DNA of 64,000 nucleotides from the NCBI RefSeq assembly GCF_008923205.2, contig NZ_WBMS02000018.1, positions 67,430-131,429 on the forward strand, read 5' to 3'. The notes beneath the pieces were generated by a model. That model worked only from the letters and a program-made list of their open reading frames with translations. It was not told the DNA's origin and searched no databases. The DNA is from Actinomadura physcomitrii (GTDB lineage Bacteria > Actinomycetota > Actinomycetes > Streptosporangiales > Streptosporangiaceae). Position numbers and translations under genes: made by a program. This document shows positions 40,871-49,408 of the stretch, piece by piece; the stretch's first letter is position 1; every line of letters starts with the position of its first letter.

Positions 40871-42616
40871 ATGAGCAGAGTCGACGAGCCCTGGATCTGC
40901 GATCGCCCCGCGAGCAAGCGGTACCCGATCTACACCAGGGCCAATATCGCCGAGGTGTTCCCCGGTATCGTCCCGCCGCTGTCCTCGACCAACGACACCT
41001 GGCGGAGCGCCGAGATGGGCTGGCGCGAGGGTCTGGTCCGGTTCGGCGCGTTCGACCGCGAGGAGTTCGCCGCCGACCGCGACGAGATGACGGCCATCTT
41101 CGGCGGGTACGGATACCTCAACGTGTCGGTCTCGCGGGTCATGGGCGTCCGGATGCCCGGCAGCAATCCCGACCTGGTCGACTACTCCTACTTCGGGGAG
41201 CAGCCCGGGATCCCGCCGTACCGGCCGCAGCCCGGGGACGAGAGCCCGGTGCACACCCGGCGCATGGCGGAGACGATCGCCTGGGTGATGTCGACCGACG
41301 ACGTTCCCGACGTCGACGACTACCGCGCGACCGCGGCGAGGCTGCGGGCCGAACGTCCGAACCTGTCCGCGATGTCCAACGCCGAGCTCGCCGAGCACGC
41401 CTTCGGCGTCCACGAGACCTACACGGTCGACTGGCTCGGCACCCACTTCTTCCTCATCTACTGCGCCTCGGTCCCGCTCGGCGCGCTGCAGCAGACGGTG
41501 ACGGGAATCGGACGGCCGGACCTGCTGACGCCGCTGATCAGCGGAATCGGTGGCATCGACTCCGCCGCCCCCTCGCAGGCGATGTGGGATCTGGGCCGCA
41601 CCGTGGCGGCCTCGGCGGAGCTCACCCGGCAGTTCGACCAGGGCGTCGCCGGCCTCGACGCCAGGCTGCGGGCCTCGGACCATCCGGACGCCAAGAGGTT
41701 CGTGGCCGACTTCGACGCGTTCCTGTACGAGTACGGGTCCCGGGCGGTCAACGAGTGGGACCTGACCACACCGACCTGGGAGACCGAACCCGCACTGGCG
41801 CTGGCGTCGATCGGCGGGATGCGGCTGCGCGGGGACGGCGACTCGCCGAAGCTGAAGTCCCGGCGGCTCATCGGGGAGCGCAACGATGCCGTCGAGGCGG
41901 TCCGCGCGGCGCTGGCCGGCGATCAGGAGGCGCTCGGCGGGTTCGAGGCCGCCCTGCATGCCGCGCACGTCTTCCTGCCCGCCCGCGAGCGGAGCAAGAC
42001 GGCGATCGTCCGCATGATCGGCGAACCGAAGGTCGCCCTGCACGAGCTGGCGAGCCGGTTCGCCCGCGACGGGCACATCGACGGCACGGCCGACCTGGGC
42101 ATGGTGACGCGCGAGGAATTCCCCCGTTTCGTCGCCGACCCCGCGGCCTTCCGGGACGTCATCGCGGAGCGCTGGAAGCGGGTACGCGAGTTCGAGCGGC
42201 TCGTGCCGCCGTTCGTCCTGGTGGGCGATCCGCCGCCGCCGAGCACCTGGGCGCGCCGCGACGACTCGGCTGCGGAGCCGGCGGTCGCCGCGCCCGGCGA
42301 GACCCTCTCGGGCGCGTCCGGCTGCACCGGTACCGCGGTCGGGCCCGCACGCGTCATCCTCGACCCCGCCGAGGCCGACGAGCTGCTGCCGGGTGAGATC
42401 CTGGTGGCGCCCGCGACCGATCCCTCCTGGACGCCGCTGTTCGTCTCGGCCGCCGCCGTCGTGGTCGACGTCGGCGCCCCGCTGAGCCATTCCGCCATCG
42501 TCAGCCGCGAGCTCGGTATCCCTTGTGTCGTCTCGTGCACCGGCGCGACCGACCGCATCCGCACCGGAACCGCCATCAAGGTCGACGGCACCGCCGGGAC
42601 CGTCACGGTGATGTAA
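40871..42616 (+). CDS. PEP-utilizer-like phosphohistidine-domain protein, paralog 3
   Basis: This 581-residue protein is the more diverged third paralog: it shares RYPIYTRANIAEV, RFGAFDREEF and GVRMPGSNPDLVDYSYFGE with the others. It ends with GEILVAPATDPSWTPLFVSA and APLSHSAIVSRELGIPCV (His at about 540). The start at 40871 follows GAGAGGC and gives exactly the length of paralog 1. It lacks an ATP-grasp domain. It is in the operon with the SnoaL-like and LLM genes, which ties this protein class to catabolic redox enzymes. Confidence 0.8.
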   Translation: MSRVDEPWICDRPASKRYPIYTRANIAEVFPGIVPPLSSTNDTWRSAEMGWREGLVRFGAFDREEFAADRDEMTAIFGGYGYLNVSVSRVMGVRMPGSNPDLVDYSYFGEQPGIPPYRPQPGDESPVHTRRMAETIAWVMSTDDVPDVDDYRATAARLRAERPNLSAMSNAELAEHAFGVHETYTVDWLGTHFFLIYCASVPLGALQQTVTGIGRPDLLTPLISGIGGIDSAAPSQAMWDLGRTVAASAELTRQFDQGVAGLDARLRASDHPDAKRFVADFDAFLYEYGSRAVNEWDLTTPTWETEPALALASIGGMRLRGDGDSPKLKSRRLIGERNDAVEAVRAALAGDQEALGGFEAALHAAHVFLPARERSKTAIVRMIGEPKVALHELASRFARDGHIDGTADLGMVTREEFPRFVADPAAFRDVIAERWKRVREFERLVPPFVLVGDPPPPSTWARRDDSAAEPAVAAPGETLSGASGCTGTAVGPARVILDPAEADELLPGEILVAPATDPSWTPLFVSAAAVVVDVGAPLSHSAIVSRELGIPCVVSCTGATDRIRTGTAIKVDGTAGTVTVM

Positions 42617-42721
42617 GGACTGAACCCGCTCGACCCGTCAGGATTCGCGTGCCGTGGTCGGCGACCCGCGTCGCGCGCGACCGCCGGCCCCTGTCACGTG
42701 GAACCGTGGAGCGGACGTTCG

Positions 42722-42994
42722 TCAGCTCGCCATCTCCGCGTCCGCATGGATGATGCGCAGCACCTCTCGGTCGGAGAGCTTGGCCTCGGACAGGGTGCTC
42801 TCGGCCGCGATCCGCTCCTGGTGACCGCCCAGATACGCGCGCATGGCCTTGACCGCGCGCTCCTCGTCGCGACTGCGGGAGGCGGCGATCAGCTCTTGGC
42901 GGTGGGCCTCGAACTGGGCAGCCCACTTTCGCCAGAACGCCGCGCTGCGCTTGGAGAACGAGTCCACCAGGAGCCGCACCAGGATGTCGATCAT
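42722..42994 (-). pseudogene. FCD-domain regulator fragment (GntR family C-terminus)
   Basis: A 90-residue fragment matches the last helices of an FCD ligand-binding domain: QFEAHRQELIAASRSRDEERAV and AMRAYLGGHQERI. The frame continues a short way upstream (AAIERV) but the winged-helix DNA-binding half is missing, so this is a broken GntR/FadR-type regulator. It begins a stretch of gene debris to 43.8 kb. Confidence 0.6.
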
Positions 42995-43041
42995 GACCCT
43001 CTCGATGGCAGCAGCAGACGGAGCCCGACGATGACGCAGTT

Positions 43042-43236
43042 CGCCGAGCCCCGGACGGCCTCCCGGACCGCCGTGCTGGGGAAGTCGCTCAGAAGGTGCG
43101 CTGGCTGTCGACCGCGATCGTCGACGCCGCCAACCACGGACGGCCCAACACCAGCGGGATCAAGGTCGGAGGCCACCAGGCCTCCAGCGCCTCGATGGTC
43201 GAGATCATGACCTCGCTGTGGTTCTCGGAGCTCACC
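43042..43236 (+). pseudogene. AceE-like pyruvate dehydrogenase E1 fragment
   Basis: An open stretch contains KVRWLSTAIVDAANHGRPN and IKVGGHQASSASMVEIMTSL, a signature of homodimeric transketolase-like E1 proteins near their N-terminal TPP domain. It stops matching after WFSELT, where unrelated sequence (the flavin monooxygenase fragment) follows in frame. Both flanks of the gene are gone. Confidence 0.6.
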
Positions 43237-43745
43237 GAGTGGAGCGGTGGCCCCGATCCCGACCCGCCGTCGCCGGTGCTCTTCGGCGCGGTGATGCTGC
43301 TGCACGCGGGCGCATCGGCGACGGTGCCCTCGACGCGATGGTGGACCACGTCCGCACGTTGAAGCGCGGGACGCTGCCCCAGTTCGGCACCGCGGTCGAG
43401 GACCCGCTCGTCCTCCGCCGCATCGGTGCGGCCTCCAGCCGGCTCACGGCCTCGCGCGCGCTGCTGTACGCGACGGCCGACACCGTCGAGCACCTCGACG
43501 GCGCGGACTCCGCCGCCGTCGCCGCCACGGTCGACGGCTTCCGCACCAAGGTGGCATGCGTTGAGGCGTCACTCGCGGTCGCGTCCACCGTGCATGAACT
43601 GACCGGCGCCCGCAGCACATCGAACAAGTACCGGCTCGACCGGTTCTGGCGCAACGCCCGGACCTTCGCGTCGCATGACCCGACCGACGCCAAGAACGTC
43701 TACGTCGGCATGTACGAGACCGCCGGAGAGCTTCCTCCGTTGGAC
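43237..43745 (+). pseudogene. DszC/HsaA-like acyl-CoA-dehydrogenase-fold monooxygenase fragment, frameshifted
   Basis: DPPSPVLFGAVMLLHAG in one frame continues in another as GDGALDAMVDHVRTLKRGTL, then ASSRLTASRALLYATADTVE and RLDRFWRNARTFASHDPTDA. This is the C-terminal part of a flavin-dependent monooxygenase of the acyl-CoA dehydrogenase fold. A small indel near 43312-43320 breaks the frame, and the N-terminal half is absent. The 5' end is fused to the AceE-like fragment. Confidence 0.6.
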
Positions 43746-43816
43746 TCTCCAGGTACGCGATCGCCATCCTCCACCGAGACCCGACCATCAGATCCGTCTC
43801 GCCGCGAGCGCCCTTT

Positions 43817-43835
43817 AACTCTACTCAGATGATAC
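43817..43835. promoter_or_regulatory. AT-rich box upstream of SDR
   Basis: AACTCTAC-TC-AGATGATAC; only the left half is conserved. It lies 42 bases before the SDR start, followed by a further AT-rich stretch to 43866. Confidence 0.45.
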
Positions 43836-43877
43836 GCTTCGCAAGAATTTCGTAGCATATTTTAGGGGTGAGGGATC

Positions 43878-44594
43878 GTGGGCGCGTTGGTCTTCGGCGG
43901 AGCGGGAGGCATCGGATCCGCGGTGAGCCGCCGGCTGGCGCGCGAACACGCGGTCGCCATCGGCTGTCTGCGGCGACCGGAGCGCGCCCGGACGCTGGCT
44001 CGGGAGATCCAAGAGGCGGGCGGCACGGCGGTCGTCGTGGAGGCCGATGCCTCGACCGACGCGGGTGTCGTGCGGTCCTTCGACGTCGCGGAGGAACTCG
44101 GCCCCCTCCGGGTCGTCGTGCATTGCGTCGGAGGCTGGGACTTTCCGCGTATCACCGAGCTCTCCGAAGAGTCGATCGACGCCGCGTTGCGGTTGAACCT
44201 GCGTTCCGCCCTGCTGACGTTGCGGGAGGCCGCGCGCCGGGTCGCCGATGGCGGCCGTGTCGTCCTGCTCTCGAGCGCGGCAGCGGAGGTCGCGCCGGCC
44301 AGGCAGAGCACGTACGCCGCCGCGAAGGCGGGCCTGGAGGCGGCGGCTCGGGTCGCGGCGAAGGAGGTCGCGAAACGCGGTGTGACCGTCAATGTCGTGC
44401 GTCCGGGCGCGACCGACACCGAGTTGCTGCACGCGACGACCTCGCCGCGTGCGATCGAGGCGATGGCCGGGTCCAACGCCATGAAGCGGCTCGGAACGCC
44501 GGACGACGTCGCCGGCGCGGTCATGATGCTGTGCTCGGACGACTCCGGGTGGGTGACCGGTGCCGTGGTCGACGCCACCGGCGGGCTGCGCTGA
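43878..44594 (+). CDS. Short-chain dehydrogenase/reductase
   Basis: This 238-residue SDR has a GGAGGIG nucleotide loop, VVHCVGGWDF in place of NNAG, serine in LLSSAAAEV, YAAAK as catalytic pair and a VVDATGGLR end. The GTG start at 43878 follows GTGAGGG. It is a single gene upstream of the paaX-type regulator, 78 bases away, and is the last gene with a recognisable left-half regulatory box. Substrate unknown. Confidence 0.86.
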   Translation: MGALVFGGAGGIGSAVSRRLAREHAVAIGCLRRPERARTLAREIQEAGGTAVVVEADASTDAGVVRSFDVAEELGPLRVVVHCVGGWDFPRITELSEESIDAALRLNLRSALLTLREAARRVADGGRVVLLSSAAAEVAPARQSTYAAAKAGLEAAARVAAKEVAKRGVTVNVVRPGATDTELLHATTSPRAIEAMAGSNAMKRLGTPDDVAGAVMMLCSDDSGWVTGAVVDATGGLR

Positions 44595-44672
44595 TCGGCA
44601 GCGCTCGTCGGCCGCCGATTCCGGCCTCGATTATCCTGGAGAGTTCCCGGCCCGAGGAGCCCCCTGCCGCCC

Positions 44673-45530
44673 ATGTCCAGCAGCGATGAGACCGAGACCG
44701 TACCGTCGTACTCGCACCGCCGGCAGGCCGGTGCGACGAGCGCGCGATCACTTCTGGTCACCGTGTTCGGCGAGTACCTGCTGCCGCAGGATCGGCCGGT
44801 GTGGACATCGACGCTTCTGCGGGTCCTGGGCGGGCTGGGGGTCGAGGAGAAGTCCGCGCGGCAGGCGCTGAACCGGATGGCGGGCGGCGGGTGGATCGAG
44901 TCGGAACGCTCCGGGCGGCGGGTCCGCTGGAGGCTGACCGGGCACGGCCGGACGCTGCTGGCCGAGGGCGCCGAGCGCATCTACGGGTTCGGGCGCGACC
45001 GCGATTCGTGGGACGGCCGGTGGCTGGTGCTGCTGGCCAGCGTCCCGGAGAGCAAGCGTGATCTGCGGCACCAGCTGCGGACGCGGCTGACGTGGGCGGG
45101 GCTCGGCAGCCCCGCGCCGGGCCTGTGGATCAGTCCGCACGCGTCCCGCGAGGCCGAGGCCAAGCAGGTGGTGGAACGGCTCGGGCTGGAGCCGGTGGTG
45201 TTCTCGTTCTGCGGCCCGTTCGCCGGTATCGGGTCCGAGCGCGCGATGGTCGAGCAGGCATGGCATCTGGGTGATCTGGCGGCGGCCTACGACGGTTTCC
45301 TCGGCGAGTTCGCCGGGATGCGGCCCGAGCCCGGCGAGCAGGTGCTGCTGGCGCAGATCCGGCTGGTGGACCATTGGCGGCGGTTCCCGCAGCTCGATCC
45401 GCAACTGCCGCTGGAGCTGCTGCCGGCGCACTGGATCGGGCTGCGCGCCGCCAACGTTTTCAGGGACCTTCATCAAGCCTGGCATGGGCCGGCCCAGAAG
45501 CACTGGGCGAGTCTGGTCGAAGAGGATTGA
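44673..45530 (+). CDS. paaX-like: PaaX-family transcriptional regulator
   Basis: This 285-residue regulator has an N-terminal winged helix (SARSLLVTVFGEYLLPQDRPVW, then KSARQALNRMAGGGWI), a middle WDGRWLVLLASVPE ferredoxin-like domain and a PaaX C-terminal domain with LLPAHWIGLRAANVF. PaaX proteins repress aromatic-CoA catabolic genes until an aryl-CoA ligand binds. It is convergent with boxD and is the obvious candidate to control the adjacent benzoyl-CoA genes, responding to benzoyl-CoA or a related thioester; that role is inferred. Confidence 0.9.
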   Translation: MSSSDETETVPSYSHRRQAGATSARSLLVTVFGEYLLPQDRPVWTSTLLRVLGGLGVEEKSARQALNRMAGGGWIESERSGRRVRWRLTGHGRTLLAEGAERIYGFGRDRDSWDGRWLVLLASVPESKRDLRHQLRTRLTWAGLGSPAPGLWISPHASREAEAKQVVERLGLEPVVFSFCGPFAGIGSERAMVEQAWHLGDLAAAYDGFLGEFAGMRPEPGEQVLLAQIRLVDHWRRFPQLDPQLPLELLPAHWIGLRAANVFRDLHQAWHGPAQKHWASLVEED

Positions 45531-45536
45531 CGGACG

Positions 45537-45575
45537 CCCGGGGTTCCGACACCGTTTCGGCGGCGGAACCCCGGG
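45537..45575. terminator. Hairpin terminator between regulator and boxD
   Basis: A 12-bp perfect inverted repeat (CCCGGGGTTCCG) with a 15-base loop lies between convergent genes. Confidence 0.65.
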
Positions 45576-45580
45576 GCCGG

Positions 45581-47128
45581 TCAGGCGAGGTCCGCGAGCA
45601 GGCCGGGGTGCGCCTGGATCGCGGTGCGGCGCAGGTGGTGCTCGACGGCGCGCAGGCCGCCGAGTTCCTCTCCCCCGCCCGCTCGGCCGGGTCCGCCGTG
45701 GACCAGCTGGGGCATGGCGACGCCATGGCCGGTCGACTCGGCGGCGTCGTGCCGGTTCAGCACGAGCAGCCGGCCGTGCCAGGGCGCGAGCGCCGTGATC
45801 AGCGTCCGTGCGACGTGGTCGTCGGCGGTGACGATCGATCCCGCGAGGCTGCCCTCCCCCCGGGCGGCGATCTCGGCCGCCTGGTCGAGCCCGGTGTAGG
45901 GCAGCAGTGTGCTGACGGGGCCGAACGCTTCGACCTCGTGCGGCGCGACGGCCGCGGGGTCGTCGCAGCGCAGCAGGATCGGGGAGATGAAGGCCCCCTT
46001 GCCGGGGTCCGCCCCCACGACGCCGATCTCCTCCGGGTCGCCGAAGATCAGCTTGGCGTCGGCCTCCAGGCGGGCGACGGCTTCGCGCACTTCGTCGCGC
46101 TGGGCGAGGCTGACGACCGGGCCCATGTCCACGCCCTCGTGGCCGGGATGACCGACGACCACCGCGCGCAGCCGCGCGGTGACCGCGTCGGCGACGGTGT
46201 CGGCGAGGGCGGCGGGGACGAGCGCGCGGCGGATCGCGGTGCACTTCTGGCCGGCCTTGACGGTCATCTCGGTGACGAGCTGGTCGGCGAACAGGGCGAA
46301 TTCCGGGTCGTCGGGGGAAACGTCGGGTCCGAGGATGGAGCAGTTGAGCGAGTCGGCCTCGGCGTTGAACGGGACGGACCGGCCGGCGACCACGGGGTGG
46401 GTGCGCAGGGCGAGGGCGGTGGCGGCCGAGCCGGTGAAGCCGAGGGTGTCCTGCGGGGTGAGGGCGTCGACGAGCCCGGCGGGGCCGGCGCACAGGAGCG
46501 AGAGGGCGCCTTCGGGGAGAAGACCGGATTCGATGATGCGGCGGACGACGAGTTCGGTGAGGTAGGCGCTCTGCCCGGCGGGCTTGACCACCGACGGCAT
46601 CCCGGCGAGGAAGGCCGGGGCGAACTTCTCCAGCATGCCCCAGACGGGGAAGTTGAACGCGTTGATCTGCACCGCCGCGCCGAGCCGCGGGGTGAGCACG
46701 TGCCGTCCGGCGAAGGTGCCGCCGCGGCCGAGCGGCTCGGTGTCCCCGTCGGGCAGGACGGTCGCGTCCGGGAGCTCGCGGGCGCCCATGCTCGCGTAGA
46801 CGGCGAGGGTGCCGATGCCCCCGTCGACGTCCACGGCGGTGTCGCGGCGGGTGGCGCCGGTGCGGGTGCTGAGCGCCGCGAACTCCTCCAGATGGCCGCG
46901 CAGGTACTTGGACAGGTCCTTGAGGATGGCGGCGCGCTGGGTGAAGGTGAGGGCGCGCAGGGCGGGGCCGCCGACCTGGCGGGCGTGGGCCAGCATGGCG
47001 GCGGGGTCGGGTCCGGTGGCGGGCAGCAGCGCGACGGTCTCGCCGGTGGCGGCGTCCAGCAGGGGTTTGGTCGGTCCGTTGCCGTCCTGCCAGGTGTCGT
47101 GGGTGTAGCTGCGCAGTACGGGTGTCAT
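45581..47128 (-). CDS. boxD: 3,4-dehydroadipyl-CoA semialdehyde dehydrogenase (BoxD/PaaZ-ALDH type)
   Basis: This 515-residue aldehyde dehydrogenase of the PaaZ/BoxD branch has INAFNFPVWGMLEKFAPAFL, FTGSAATA in the cofactor region, NAEADSLNCSIL and EMTVKAGQKCTAIRRALV with the catalytic Cys. It has no C-terminal hotdog hydratase domain, as expected for BoxD rather than full PaaZ. In the box pathway it oxidises the ring-opened CoA semialdehyde. It overlaps by four bases a chimeric fragment upstream, and a 14-codon ghost of its own 5' end lies at 50981. Confidence 0.85.
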   Translation of the reverse strand: MTPVLRSYTHDTWQDGNGPTKPLLDAATGETVALLPATGPDPAAMLAHARQVGGPALRALTFTQRAAILKDLSKYLRGHLEEFAALSTRTGATRRDTAVDVDGGIGTLAVYASMGARELPDATVLPDGDTEPLGRGGTFAGRHVLTPRLGAAVQINAFNFPVWGMLEKFAPAFLAGMPSVVKPAGQSAYLTELVVRRIIESGLLPEGALSLLCAGPAGLVDALTPQDTLGFTGSAATALALRTHPVVAGRSVPFNAEADSLNCSILGPDVSPDDPEFALFADQLVTEMTVKAGQKCTAIRRALVPAALADTVADAVTARLRAVVVGHPGHEGVDMGPVVSLAQRDEVREAVARLEADAKLIFGDPEEIGVVGADPGKGAFISPILLRCDDPAAVAPHEVEAFGPVSTLLPYTGLDQAAEIAARGEGSLAGSIVTADDHVARTLITALAPWHGRLLVLNRHDAAESTGHGVAMPQLVHGGPGRAGGGEELGGLRAVEHHLRRTAIQAHPGLLADLA

Positions 47129-47164
47129 CGGTCTTTTCGCTCCAGGAAGTCCGTCATGCGGGTG
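47089..47164. repeat. Imperfect direct repeat, copy 1
   Basis: 76 bases match 50986-51061 with seven substitutions and no gaps. The repeat covers the last codons of a crotonase gene and the first codons of boxD. Confidence 0.9.
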
Positions 47165-47349
47165 GGCTGTTCCTCGTGTCCGGGGGCGGCCAGACCCCTC
47201 AGGTCGGGGTCGGCTGCGGTGGACCGCCGGGACGCCGCCGACGCGGTGGGCGCGGCCGCGGTGATGAGCGGTATCGCGGCCGCCGCACCGAGGAAGCCTC
47301 GACGGTTCACTGCCGGGCCGATGCCGGCGCGGTTGTCACTTCGTTTCAT
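47125..47349 (-). pseudogene. Chimera: Tat signal peptide fused to a crotonase C-terminal tail
   Basis: A 74-codon frame starts MKRSDNRAGIGPAVNRRGFL with a twin-arginine signal (NRRGFLG plus a hydrophobic stretch ending ASAAS). It ends with QPTRMTDFLERKDR, which matches the last residues of the crotonase at 51022 (KHTRMTAFLERRNR). A cytoplasmic enzyme tail after an export signal makes no functional sense. It is best read as a deletion joint between a secreted-protein gene and a lost crotonase copy. Its stop overlaps the boxD start. Confidence 0.7.
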
Positions 47350-47561
47350 GCGAACTTCCTGTTCAGATCGATGCGCTTGAGGCGGCGGCGGTCAATCGAG
47401 GACATGACCGGGCTCCGCCCCGGAGGGCGCCAGTCGGTCGTTCAGCCCGGAGCGCCCCGTCCACCGGCTCGGGGCCGCGCGAAGTCCCCGCTGTCATCTG
47501 GCACCAGGGACGGCGGAAGCGGATCCTCGGCCGCCTCGGAGCGGAGCCGATGCGGAGAGAA

Positions 47562-47610
47562 CAGCGCCCCGCGAAGGGCGCTGCGGTCCGGGCGGAGATC
47601 GTCCGCCCGG
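47562..47610 (-). terminator. Tandem hairpins after CoA ligase
   Basis: Two stems follow the leftward ligase stop: a 9-bp stem at 47588-47610 and an 8-bp stem at 47562-47583. Apart from these and the chimeric fragment I see nothing in the gap 47350-47619. Confidence 0.55.
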
Positions 47611-47619
47611 GCCGATGCC

Positions 47620-49389
47620 TCAGCCGGGAGCCGGGAGGATCACCGCCGGGTCCGCCGGGTCGGCGTGCAGCAGTTCCACGAGCTCCGCTCGCCGGTCGAG
47701 GACCGCGCGCTGGTTGATGTAGCCCTTGTCGGTGATCTCGCCATGGGCCAGGGAGGCGGCCTCCTCCAGGATCAGGATCCGGGCGATGCGGCGCGAGCTG
47801 CCCGCGCCGTCGCCGTTCAGCCGCCGGAGGGCGCCGGCGAGCGCGTCGCGGACCGCCGCCGCCTCCGCCGGCGTCCCGCCGCCGGCGAGAGTCCGCGCCT
47901 TGGCCTGGTTCAGCCAGACGAGAGCGCCGACGCAGTCCCGGTCCTGCCCGGTGAGGACCGCGTCGGCGACCAGCCCGTCGCAAGCGCTCAGCAGCGCCGG
48001 GCGAAGGGTTCCGACGCTCACCCAGGTGCCGCTGGACAGCTTGAAGTCCTCGTTGATGCGGCCGTCGAACACCAGCCCCCTGCCGGGGTCGTCCTCGTCG
48101 ACCGGCCGGACGGCGTCACCGGTGCGGTAGTAGCCCTCCTCGTCGAACGCCTCCCTGGTCTTCTCCGGGTTCTCGTAGTAGCCGGGCGTGACGGACGGGC
48201 CCTTCACCCGGATCTCGAGCTTGGGCCCCACCGGAGCGAGCTTGATCGACACGCCGGGAAGCGGCACGCCGATGCAGTCGCTGCGCCCCGAGGCGTAGTA
48301 AGCCGACGTGGCGGCGGGCGCCGTTTCCGTAGCTCCCCAGGAGGTCGTCATGACGGCCTGCGCGCCGACGGAGGCGGCCACCTTCCCGATGCCGTCCCAC
48401 ACCTGCTGAGGCAGCGCGGCGGCGGCGAAGAACACGAAGCGCATCCGGGAGAAGAACGCCTCGGCGAACTCCCGGTCGCCATCCAGGTGGGGCAGCAGCG
48501 AGGCATAACCGGCCGGCACGTTGAAGTACACGGTCGGGCGGACCTCGGCGAGGTTGGCGACGGTGCGCTTCACCGCGTCGGGGCCCGGTCGGCCGTCGTC
48601 GATGTAGAGGCTCCCGCCGTTGGCGATGGCGAGCCCGAGGTTGTGGTTGCCGCCGAAGGTGTGGCTCCAGGGCAGCCAGTCCAGCATCACCGGTGGCTCG
48701 TCGGCGAGGAACGGCCAGATCCGCCGCAGCATGGCCTGGTTCGAGCACAGCATCAGGTGCGTGTTGACGACGCCCTTGGGCAGGCCGGTCGACCCCGACG
48801 TGAAAAGGATCTTGGCGATGGTGTCCGGACCCACCGAGGCGGCGCGTTCCGCCACCGCGGAGGTGGGCGTGGTACGCGCCCACCTGTGCAGTTCGTCCCG
48901 GCCGCTGATCGCCTGCGCGCCGACCACTTCGAGCGCGCCCGCGTACGCCGGGGGGTCGTCGGCGAACATCACGGCCGGCTTCACCAGGGCCGTCATGGCG
49001 CGCAGCTTGGTGAAGGCCGGGTCGAGCAGCGAGTAGGCGGTGCTGACGGGCACCGCGGGCGACCCCACGGTGAAGCAGGCCAGGGTCAGCAGCAGATGCT
49101 CCACCGAATTGCCCGAAAGGATCATCACCGGGCGTCCGGCGGCGTCCCGGTCGATCAGCGCCTGCGCCAGCCCGTCCACGAGACGGCCCGCCTCGCCCCA
49201 GGTCACCCGCCGCCATGCGGCCCCGTCCCGCTCGGCCACGAGCAACCGGTCGGGGTGAGCGAGGACGCCCTCGCGGAAAGGCACGGCCATGTTCCCGGCG
49301 ACCGGGCCGAGCGGCAGCCCGGATTCCAGGACGATCGAACCGCCGGGGTGGCGCTCCGCCCGCGTGTCGGGGGTCGCGAACAGTTGCAT
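47620..49389 (-). CDS. Acyl-CoA synthetase, feruloyl-CoA-synthase-like
   Basis: This 589-residue ANL ligase has ILFTSGSTGLPKGVVNTH, WLPWSHTFGGNHNLGLA, TTSWGATETAPAATSAYY, VFDGRINEDFKLSSGTWV and a late EITDKGYINQRAV. The order and the SSGTWV segment fit the feruloyl-CoA synthase branch of the superfamily. It would activate an aromatic or phenylpropanoid acid. ATG 49389 is preferred over the GTG before it. It is downstream of the thiolase at 49409 in the same leftward unit, inside the segment bracketed by the direct repeat. Confidence 0.85.
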   Translation of the reverse strand: MQLFATPDTRAERHPGGSIVLESGLPLGPVAGNMAVPFREGVLAHPDRLLVAERDGAAWRRVTWGEAGRLVDGLAQALIDRDAAGRPVMILSGNSVEHLLLTLACFTVGSPAVPVSTAYSLLDPAFTKLRAMTALVKPAVMFADDPPAYAGALEVVGAQAISGRDELHRWARTTPTSAVAERAASVGPDTIAKILFTSGSTGLPKGVVNTHLMLCSNQAMLRRIWPFLADEPPVMLDWLPWSHTFGGNHNLGLAIANGGSLYIDDGRPGPDAVKRTVANLAEVRPTVYFNVPAGYASLLPHLDGDREFAEAFFSRMRFVFFAAAALPQQVWDGIGKVAASVGAQAVMTTSWGATETAPAATSAYYASGRSDCIGVPLPGVSIKLAPVGPKLEIRVKGPSVTPGYYENPEKTREAFDEEGYYRTGDAVRPVDEDDPGRGLVFDGRINEDFKLSSGTWVSVGTLRPALLSACDGLVADAVLTGQDRDCVGALVWLNQAKARTLAGGGTPAEAAAVRDALAGALRRLNGDGAGSSRRIARILILEEAASLAHGEITDKGYINQRAVLDRRAELVELLHADPADPAVILPAPG

Positions 49390-49408
49390 CACGAATCTCC
49401 GCCCGTCG

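Noticed and set aside
45581..47128. Full PaaZ of the phenylacetate pathway
   Set aside because: No hotdog hydratase domain and no paaABCDE genes nearby; boxB and boxC are present, so BoxD is the better name.
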